In this document: piece by piece, positions 16,741 to 24,200 of the stretch
How the letters are laid out: each line of letters begins with the position of its first letter
Position numbering within the stretch: position 1 is the stretch's first letter
From: a virus
Direction: 5' to 3' (one strand)
DNA length: 64,000 nucleotides
Virus record (IMG/VR): IMGVR_UViG_3300031951_000034
Coordinates: 1-64,000 of that record
Program-made: the position numbers and the translations under genes
Notes under the pieces: generated by a model
Told to the model about the DNA's origin: nothing
The model's database searches: none
What the model saw: the letters and a program-made list of their open reading frames with translations, nothing else

Positions 16741-17190
16741 ATGGCTGACATCTTTGGAAGAACAGTAGTACCAGTTGGTGGAGTTTACTCCTCGGATACG
16801 GCAGTAATGACCGTATCCGGGGCAGCTGGCTCAGGAGCTGGTGCCTTGGTCCAAAATGTTGAAGCTACATATACACAACAAGTAAACCAAATATTTGAGC
16901 TAGGATCTAATCAGGTCTACATGCAACTTGGACGTGCACAAGGTAATTTGACGATAGGAAAAATTCTTAGCAATCAAAACTTTGATAAAGCATTGTTCAA
17001 CTCTTGCGCTGGTGGGGCAACCTGTATAATACAGGCCTCCTCTGGCTGTCAGGGGCAAGGCAGCTCAAAACTAAAAGGTAAAACACTTACGGGTGTATTT
17101 GTAACTCAGTATGGAGTTTCGATGACAACTCAAGACCTTCTCATAAGAGAAAACCTCGTGGCTATGTTCACGGGGATGCAAGAATCATAA
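16741..17190 (+). CDS. Tail tube protein, copy A
   Basis: A 149-residue beta-rich protein immediately after the sheath. It is a clear paralogue of the next gene (identical PVGGVYSSDTAVMTVSG start, shared QLGRAQGxLTxGKILSN, FNSCAGG, QASSGCxGQG, LTGVFxTQYGVSMTTQDLL). Tube proteins polymerise into the inner tail tube; the size and place fit. The two genes share a 44-base stretch of identical DNA (16768-16811 and 17254-17297). Confidence 0.75.
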   Translation: MADIFGRTVVPVGGVYSSDTAVMTVSGAAGSGAGALVQNVEATYTQQVNQIFELGSNQVYMQLGRAQGNLTIGKILSNQNFDKALFNSCAGGATCIIQASSGCQGQGSSKLKGKTLTGVFVTQYGVSMTTQDLLIRENLVAMFTGMQES

Positions 17191-17223
17191 AAACAAAAAT
17201 AAAATAAAGAAAGAAATAATAAT

Positions 17224-17763
17224 ATGGCTAATGACCTTTTTGGAAGATCAGTGGTACCAGTTGGTGGAGTTTACTCCTCGGATACGGCAGTAATGACTGT
17301 GTCTGGGACAACATCCTCTGGCGTTGGAGCTTTAGTTCAAAACGTCGAGTGCAGTTATCAACAACAAGTTACTCAATTGTTTGAACTTGGTTCAAATTCG
17401 GCTTACATGCAACTTGGACGTGCACAGGGTCAATTAACTGTGGGCAAAATCCTCAGTAACATTGACTTTGATAGAGCATTGTTCAACTCTTGTGCCGGTG
17501 GTGGAACAGTTATTATCCAGGCTTCCTCTGGTTGCTATGGACAAGGAACTTCTACACTTAGAGGTAAGACACTTACTGGCGTTTTTATAACGCAATATGG
17601 TGTATCTATGACAACTCAAGACCTCTTGATTAGAGAAAACTTGGTTGCTACGTTTGTCGCTATGCAGGAGTCTACTCCAAGCAAAAACCCTAACGAAGTG
17701 GTAAATCCTGCTTCGAGAGCTCAAACTGTTGCAAACGCCGCCGCTGCTGCTGCTGCTGCTTAA
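17224..17763 (+). CDS. Tail tube protein, copy B, with poly-alanine tail
   Basis: A 179-residue paralogue of the preceding tube protein, longer by a C-terminal tail that runs TPSKNPNEVVNPASRAQ and ends in eight consecutive alanines (GCC/GCT run at 17735-17760). Either the two copies form different parts of the tail (for example tube and a tip/end ring), or one has been specialised. Which copy is the major tube protein cannot be told from sequence; copy B has more expression-biased codons. Confidence 0.75.
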   Translation: MANDLFGRSVVPVGGVYSSDTAVMTVSGTTSSGVGALVQNVECSYQQQVTQLFELGSNSAYMQLGRAQGQLTVGKILSNIDFDRALFNSCAGGGTVIIQASSGCYGQGTSTLRGKTLTGVFITQYGVSMTTQDLLIRENLVATFVAMQESTPSKNPNEVVNPASRAQTVANAAAAAAAA

Positions 17764-17780
17764 AACTAGTTAAAAAATTC

Positions 17781-17808
17781 TTTACACATTAAAAGAATTC
17801 AATATAAA
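17781..17808 (+). promoter_or_regulatory. Candidate promoter overlapping the tube terminator region
   Basis: TTTACA (17781-17786) and TATAAA (17803-17808) are 16 bases apart, close to sigma70 consensus. Transcription would start within the hairpin at 17811-17835, so this is either a real promoter whose mRNA begins with a stem-loop or a chance match in AT-rich DNA. Confidence 0.3.
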
Positions 17809-17810
17809 TA

Positions 17811-17843
17811 GGCAACGTGATTTTTGCACGTTGCCTATTTTAA
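17811..17843 (+). terminator. Hairpin terminator after the tube genes
   Basis: GGCAACGTG (17811-17819) pairs perfectly with CACGTTGCC (17827-17835) and is followed by TATTTTAATTT. It separates the highly expressed sheath/tube unit from the baseplate genes. The T-run is interrupted, so it may be leaky. Confidence 0.75.
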
Positions 17844-17858
17844 TTTAGTATAATCTAC

Positions 17859-20249
17859 ATGGCACAAAGAAATTCAACATCTCCTAGTTACAGATCGATG
17901 TCTGCTGGTATGCCATCGCCATCTGATCCCATCAATGCAACTAATAGCGATTATGTAGACAGAGAACCTAATCAATATGCACAGTTTTCTGTGATGATAG
18001 GAAGAGTAGTTGATAGCTGGCCAGAACATAATACTGCATTGGTGTCCGTTGGGTTTAATGCATACATTAGATGCGTTTATAATGCATCAATATTTGGCAG
18101 TGTAAGTGCTGTAACAGAGATTTATTCTCCGCAAATAGGTGATCATGTTATTGTTTCTAAGGCTCAAGATACGACATATGGTATAATTATTGCATCTGTT
18201 CTTATGCCTGGAGAGGCTATTAAAGGCTCTAAAATCACTCCATCAATATTTAAAGAATACAAGCAAACATTTTTTTCTATAGGCAAGCCATCTACATTTG
18301 ATTGTGATGAATTAAAATTAAATGCAGACCAAACATCTATCCCTAGCGATGTTATTCCTGGAGAGGTTTCTTCTATATCTGAAACTCATGTAGGTAGAGT
18401 ACAGGGTAAGTATTATTATAGAACTCAAGCTGGAAATCTTGTTTCTATAACTTTAAATTCAATAGATGATCTATTAGACGTAGTTGCCCATAATACTCAA
18501 ATATATAATTCATCATTTAGGTTAAGAGGGTTTTGCGACTATGGAAGAAGCAATCTTGAGATATTGTTTTCTCCTGACCTGAAATCGTTCGTTAAAGATC
18601 AAAGAAGCAATCACACAAACAAGATGACTTCTGGATGGCTTTCATCTGGTATCGGTCTAGAAACAAATAAAAGCGTCAAGCAGGGGACCTCTCATTCAGA
18701 TACATGGGTTGACGAACTAGGCATACAATCTGTCTGTACCACTTCTTCAGCGTGGATGCAAAAATTAAATGGTCTATATTTTCCTATACAGCAAAAACAA
18801 GAAGACGATTTAAATAACGAAGGGGATAAAGAAATATTTGACGCTGCACAAAGGAAGGGATTCAAAATATCTCCAGAGGATCAACATCCAGCTGCTTTTG
18901 GGTGTATGGCAAGAGACTATACGGCATGGCAAATGTCTGGGGGATATAGATTTAAGAGATACGAGAAATACGAAAAAGACTGGAAAGATCCAGAGCCAAA
19001 AGAGGGCAAAAAAAATGAAATGGGTGGGGGGCAATACTGCTCTTTTGGGAAGATTAACGTTATTAAGCAAGAAGTAGAGGGACTATCCGATTACCAGCAA
19101 TCAAGAGAGGGTGAAGCTTTTTGTGGTGTATTGCCGGATGGTTCAGTTTTACTGAGAGACGCATGGGGATCTAGCGTAGAGCTAAGAGGAGGAAAGCTTG
19201 TTTTAACCTCAGTAAAAGACATAGAAATAATATCAGGTAAAAATGTAATTGCACTAGCTGGAAATGACTTAGTATTAAAGGGCAAAAAATCAGCAGAAAT
19301 ACACACAACTGAACAAAACATTAGAATTAGATCCGGTAAACACACGTTAATAGATTCTAAAAAGGGCAGTATACAATTAACTGCATTAGATAGCGGTGGA
19401 GTAGATGTAATAGGAAAAACTGGAGATGAATACATTCCGTCAGGTATAGTGCTAAAAACTAATACAAATGTTTTGTCCAGAGCGCCTATAATCAATTCTG
19501 TTGCAGACGTAGCTGTCGCTATAATGGGACCAGAAAACAGTACTGGTCCATTTGTTTTAGTAAGATCTAGTGCATCTCTTCACTGGGCGGATACAGTTCA
19601 TTTTATGTATACTGAAACAGGCACGCCTCCAAAGAGAAAGGGTATGGTAATGGTTGGTGCTGGAAGTGTTCAATGCGGTCAATTTGGGGTTTTTGAGGAA
19701 ACTGCATATACCAAAGGATATTGCATGGCTGAAAAAAGCTTGATTGCTATAGACCATATTTTTACAAATGGAATACATGGCTCAAAAAGAAATTATCCAT
19801 TTGTTGTTCCGCTTAAGGATCCAATTAAGATACCTCCAGAAGAATATGAAAGATACGCAAAGTTTGGCGAAATATCTGAGGAGGTTCCACAAGTAAAGGT
19901 CATAGAAGATTGTAGAGCACCATGGGTAACTGAGGATTATCCAGAAATAGCATGGAGGTATAGAAAAATAAAAGAATATAACACTCTAGAGCATTTATGG
20001 TTTGAATCTTTTTGGCAAAGACAGTATAAAGATAATCTTAAAACTTGGGACCATTCATCAGATAAGGACATGTACAAAGAAATGGCATGGCCAGGAAAAG
20101 AATATCTAGATGGATCTAAACAGTGCTGGATAACATACAAAGAAAAGAATGTATCAGAAGACGGAACGCCAAAAATGTATAAGGAACAAACAGATGAGGG
20201 CGGAAGTTTTGAAAAATTAACATACCAAGATATAAAATATCACGCATAA
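17859..20249 (+). CDS. Baseplate spike/hub protein (gp5/VgrG-like, OB fold plus beta-helix)
   Basis: A 796-residue protein. Residues about 40-112 form an OB-fold-like domain (FSVMIGRVVDSW, ALVSVGFNAYIRCVYN, YSPQIGDHVIVS), as in gp5/gpV-type spikes. Around residues 420-530 there are short beta repeats (LRGGKLVLTSVKDIEIISG, LVLKGKKSAEIHTTEQ, IRIRSGKHTLIDSKKGS) characteristic of the triple-stranded beta-helix needle. The C-terminal 200 residues are aromatic-rich and may be an accessory domain. No lysozyme motif is seen in the 240-residue insert between the OB fold and the helix. It would form the membrane-piercing tip at the end of the tube. Confidence 0.8.
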   Translation: MAQRNSTSPSYRSMSAGMPSPSDPINATNSDYVDREPNQYAQFSVMIGRVVDSWPEHNTALVSVGFNAYIRCVYNASIFGSVSAVTEIYSPQIGDHVIVSKAQDTTYGIIIASVLMPGEAIKGSKITPSIFKEYKQTFFSIGKPSTFDCDELKLNADQTSIPSDVIPGEVSSISETHVGRVQGKYYYRTQAGNLVSITLNSIDDLLDVVAHNTQIYNSSFRLRGFCDYGRSNLEILFSPDLKSFVKDQRSNHTNKMTSGWLSSGIGLETNKSVKQGTSHSDTWVDELGIQSVCTTSSAWMQKLNGLYFPIQQKQEDDLNNEGDKEIFDAAQRKGFKISPEDQHPAAFGCMARDYTAWQMSGGYRFKRYEKYEKDWKDPEPKEGKKNEMGGGQYCSFGKINVIKQEVEGLSDYQQSREGEAFCGVLPDGSVLLRDAWGSSVELRGGKLVLTSVKDIEIISGKNVIALAGNDLVLKGKKSAEIHTTEQNIRIRSGKHTLIDSKKGSIQLTALDSGGVDVIGKTGDEYIPSGIVLKTNTNVLSRAPIINSVADVAVAIMGPENSTGPFVLVRSSASLHWADTVHFMYTETGTPPKRKGMVMVGAGSVQCGQFGVFEETAYTKGYCMAEKSLIAIDHIFTNGIHGSKRNYPFVVPLKDPIKIPPEEYERYAKFGEISEEVPQVKVIEDCRAPWVTEDYPEIAWRYRKIKEYNTLEHLWFESFWQRQYKDNLKTWDHSSDKDMYKEMAWPGKEYLDGSKQCWITYKEKNVSEDGTPKMYKEQTDEGGSFEKLTYQDIKYHA

Positions 20250-20253
20250 AAAT

Positions 20254-20811
20254 ATGGAACAAAAAGAAACACTACAATCGATAAAAGAGTCAGCTATTCC
20301 TACTATAGAGGGTAATGAAACAACTAGCTCTTCTCTAAAGCTACCAAGACTAGAAATAACAGATAAAGATAGAGATCTTTACGCTGAGTGTTTAGCTACT
20401 GGAAACGTATTTAGACAGAAGTTTGAAAACACTAAGTTAAAAATTAATATAGAACTAAAAGATAAAACAAAAAAAGAGACAGACATCATCTCAAGACAGG
20501 TAGATAAAATATATAACGATGGACTACTATATTCAGTCCAAGAATATATAAATTTATTTAACTTAGGCTGTTTGTATTATCAATTGGCGTCAATTAACGG
20601 CGTAGAACAAATCAAAGAATATCCAGCCAGCGTATGGGAAATGAAAGACTTTAATTTATTGACCGCAATAGATAAAAGTCCGGTAGGGTCTCTTCCCTCT
20701 TCAAGTTTGTATATATTAATGGGGATGATGACACAATTTAACCAAAAACTTTACGATTTGGCAAAAGAAGCATTTGATGTAAATTTTTCGAAACCCGCAA
20801 AAGGTTCCTAA
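20254..20811 (+). CDS. Tail assembly chaperone, short form (G-like)
   Basis: A 185-residue helical, charged protein just before the tape-measure gene, the classical place of tail assembly chaperones. Near its end, codons GTA AAT TTT contain the slippery heptamer A AAT TTT (20781-20787) in the correct phase, and a strong hairpin follows. Most ribosomes would stop at TAA 20809-20811 (short form); some shift -1 and read the downstream frame (long form). In other phages G/GT chaperones coat the tape measure during tail assembly. Confidence 0.72.
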   Translation: MEQKETLQSIKESAIPTIEGNETTSSSLKLPRLEITDKDRDLYAECLATGNVFRQKFENTKLKINIELKDKTKKETDIISRQVDKIYNDGLLYSVQEYINLFNLGCLYYQLASINGVEQIKEYPASVWEMKDFNLLTAIDKSPVGSLPSSSLYILMGMMTQFNQKLYDLAKEAFDVNFSKPAKGS

Positions 20812-20834
20812 CCAGACAGGCCTTTTTGCGGGGT
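20781..20834 (+). promoter_or_regulatory. Programmed -1 ribosomal frameshift signal
   Basis: The slippery site AAATTTT (20781-20787, phase X XXY YYZ) is followed after 6 bases by a stem. CCCGCAAAAGG (20794-20804) pairs with CCTTTTTGCGGG (20821-20832, one bulged T), and flanking AAA/TTT can extend it. The stop codon of the zero frame is in the loop. The -1 frame is open from 20778 through 21149. Confidence 0.72.
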
Positions 20835-21149
20835 TTGACTGGTAGTAGTAAGTCTGTTGAAGATATGCCGTTGCTGTATGAAAAGATACGGCTTGAGATG
20901 GCTCGTGGAGGTTTTGAGCACGAAAATTACATGGAGATACTCAAGACAAAGATAAATGTTTTAGGTGGAATGAATTTTATATCACCAGAAAACATAAATA
21001 AGGCAAATTCAAATAGAACTGAAAACTTCAATAAATTCATAGAGTCTTGCTACCCATACATAAAATTAGCGAAGCCAGAGGCCAAAAAAATGAAAACAAA
21101 TGAAGAGTTAATAGAAGAATATAAAAAGATGTTCCCCGACATGAAGTAA
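20787..21149 (+). CDS. Tail assembly chaperone, frameshift extension (T part of GT-like protein)
   Basis: This open frame has no credible own start (only a TTG at 20826 without a good ribosome site). It lies in the -1 frame relative to the short chaperone and overlaps its end. After the slip at 20781-20787 it adds 120 residues, giving a fusion of about 298 residues. The extension is helical (LLYEKIRLEMARGGFEHENY) and ends in a Lys/Glu-rich helix. Independent translation from TTG cannot be excluded. Confidence 0.7.
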   Translation, partial: FETRKRFLTRQAFLRGLTGSSKSVEDMPLLYEKIRLEMARGGFEHENYMEILKTKINVLGGMNFISPENINKANSNRTENFNKFIESCYPYIKLAKPEAKKMKTNEELIEEYKKMFPDMK

Positions 21150-21206
21150 TAAACTGTTTATTAATTTTGTCTTTCTGGTTAAATAAATAAAAGATATAGT
21201 AATATA

Positions 21207-24200
21207 GTGAATCCATATAGCATATTAGATAACCAAAGGGTCCCAGGTTTTGGTGGTGGAGTGAACCCAGAAATTCCACCTGGAGTTAATTTGCCATACG
21301 GTTATCCATCGTTCTCAGCTATAGACAGAGCAAGAAATGCCGCAAACTCTGGGTTTGCACCAGCTTCGTCAATAGCTACAGGAAATCCGATGTTCGATAC
21401 GATGATAAATTTAATGATGTCATCGTTTAATGGTGGAAGGCCAATGCTAGGTACATTTAAGAGGCCAACAGTATCGGATTATCAGCAAACCTCAATGCAG
21501 GAAAGATACAGGGTTTTTGACTTAGCTAAACCATCACTACTTGCAGCAAATCCAATGTTAGCTGAATTAGGCGACATAGGACAAAATAGATTGTTCCAGG
21601 AGTTCATGGACCAATATACACCAGGCGGAAGTATGACTGATGCATTCGGCGTAGTGATGGGGAATTTTACTGAAAATATGGCTGGTCCTGGTATTAGGAA
21701 TGCAGAAGCAAATGCCATACACGCAGCAAACATAGTTAGGAATGTTAGCAATGGAATGTCAGACAAAGATGGACAGTGGGATTATTTTAAATCTCACGGT
21801 TTCAATAGAGCAGAAACATTCCAGAATATGGCTGCATTTAATAAAAAGTTTGGTGGTTATGTTGGTGAAATAACTGATCGATCACAGCAAGCAAAAGATA
21901 ATAATTTATCTAAATTAGCTGGAGAGGTATTAAAAAGGCCATCTCTTCCTTATGGTCCAACCCCACAGAGAGTACAGGAAATAGATCAGGCAAGAAAAGA
22001 TCATGCAAGGGCACAAAACATTTTATCTAACCAGACGTTAGATATACCAACTCCAAAGGTAAACGTAACAGAACCAGTTAAACTAGCTAGAGATGTTATA
22101 GAGAGAGCAGACAGAGAAGGAAAACTAACAGTAGAGGATAAAGAGGAAATATCTAAATATTCTGAAGCTCTTAATGCAATAAATACATTAAACCAGCAAA
22201 ATACTGAGAACGTTAAGAATACTGAAAATCAAGAAAATATTACTAATACTGAGAACGTTACCAATACTACAAATACCACAAACGCTACAAATAAAACAGA
22301 TAAAGTAGAAGAAATAATAAAAAAAATAGATGAAAGAGTTGGGGTAAACACCCCAGAAATGCCCGAAACGCCAGTTGAAATAGATGATACCCCAAAGTTA
22401 GATACAACTATTAATCAGGTACAAAAAATAATTGAAAAGCATGGGACTAAACAAGAGATAGAGACTTTTAATAACCAAAAGGAGACCATACTTAAGCAGT
22501 CTAAAAGATCTGTAGATATAACAGAACCATCCAAATTAGTTAGAGATGTACTGTCAAGAGCGGACCAAGAGGGAAGAATAACCGAGCAAGACGCAAATAA
22601 AATACAAGAAGAGTCACCCAAAATTATCAATGCTATTAGTAAGGTTCCGGGAACTCAACCAAGGGTAAGCACAGAATCAAGAAATAAAGCAACTAGCACT
22701 TTAGACCAACTATCTAATATTGTAGAAAAATTTGGCACAGACGACGAGAAAACTAAATTTAAGCAGGAACTACAAAAAATAAGTAAAACAGATAAAATCC
22801 TTGTAAACGATAGTATAGCTGAAAAAGAAAAAATACAAAAAAACGAAAGTGATAGATTATCTGAAATAAATTCAAATTTCTCTTCCGAGATAGAACAATT
22901 ATCTACAGAGGAAAAAAAACAAGATTTTAGGCAAAAAGTACAAGAACTTACTGGTTCAAACTTAAAGGCTATAGACAAAAAAATAGATTCCGATTTTTCG
23001 GGTATCATAGACGAGATAGAGCAACCAGAAAAGAAAGAAGAATTTAGACAAAAATTACGAAAAGTTGCTTTTTCTGATAAGGGAAAATTAAAAGAAGAAA
23101 AATCTAGTACGGAAACTCCTAGAATAGAAAATGAATTTTCTGACATCATCGGTAAAATACAGGAGCCAGAAAAGAAAAAGCAGTTCATAGAGAGTGTTAA
23201 AAAAATAAGTGAATCCAAAACAAATGAGATGGATTCAAATATAAACAAAACAATTTCAGAAACCCCTCAAATACTGGAAACACCAAAAGAGGAGCAGCAA
23301 CAAATCAAAGATAGATTTAAAAAATTCGCTGAATCATCTGCGTCAGAAAAAAGCAGCAATTCAGAAGATATATATAATCAATCCAAGTATCATGAGAAAG
23401 AATTTGCTGATATTATCAATAATCTTCCAGAGGAACAAAAACAGCAATTTAGTCAAAAAATACAAGGCTTAACTGAGTTTGGATCAAATAATATACAGGA
23501 ACAAGAACGCAAAATAAAAGAAAGTTTCCCTGAAATAATTGAAAAATTAGACACACAAGAGAAAAAACAAAATTTTGTATCTAGGGTCCAAGATATTCAA
23601 AACTATGAACAAAATAAAACATCACAACAAAAATATTCTGATACAGGTGGCTTGGATTTAATTGGAGAACTGGATTCACCAAAAGAAAAGCAAGAATTTA
23701 GTCAAAAAATGCAGGAGATAGATAGACAGTCTCCAGCGCAGAAAAGCGAAGGATTTTCATCGAAGCTTAATCCTTTTAGAGAAAAAGAGGTAAAGCAGAT
23801 AGATATAACCGCACCTACTGCTCTAGCAAAAAATGCTGTAGATAGGGCCAGAAAAAATAATATTATATCTGAGAGAGACGAGAAAGATCTTTCATATTAC
23901 TCTGACGCAAATGAGGCTATTAACACTCTTTCTTCAATGGAGGAAAGTCAAAAGGAGAAAGATAGGAACTCTAGGGTGAACGTAGCGCCTGGACAGGATC
24001 TTGATAGCCACTTATCTGAATATGAAGTTGCTATTAAAAAATACGGGACACCAGAAGAACAAAAAACTTTTGAGGAGCAAAAAAATAAGATAATTGAATC
24101 AACAACAGTTGATTTAACCGATACGGCAAAATTAGTTAAACAGGTGATGCAGAGAAAATCTGAATTACCTAAAGACGATAAAGCTAAACAAGAAAAGGCA

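Noticed and set aside
5893-17810. TATAAATA strings (5893, 7615, 11513, 17803) resembling T4 late promoters
   Set aside because: Three of the four lie within 0-7 bases of a start codon, between ribosome site and ATG, so they are more likely A/T-rich translation leaders than promoters.
20826-21149. Second chaperone frame as an independent gene starting at TTG 20826
   Set aside because: The TTG has no good ribosome site and sits within the 3' arm of the hairpin; a -1 frameshift explains the overlap better, though it is not excluded.
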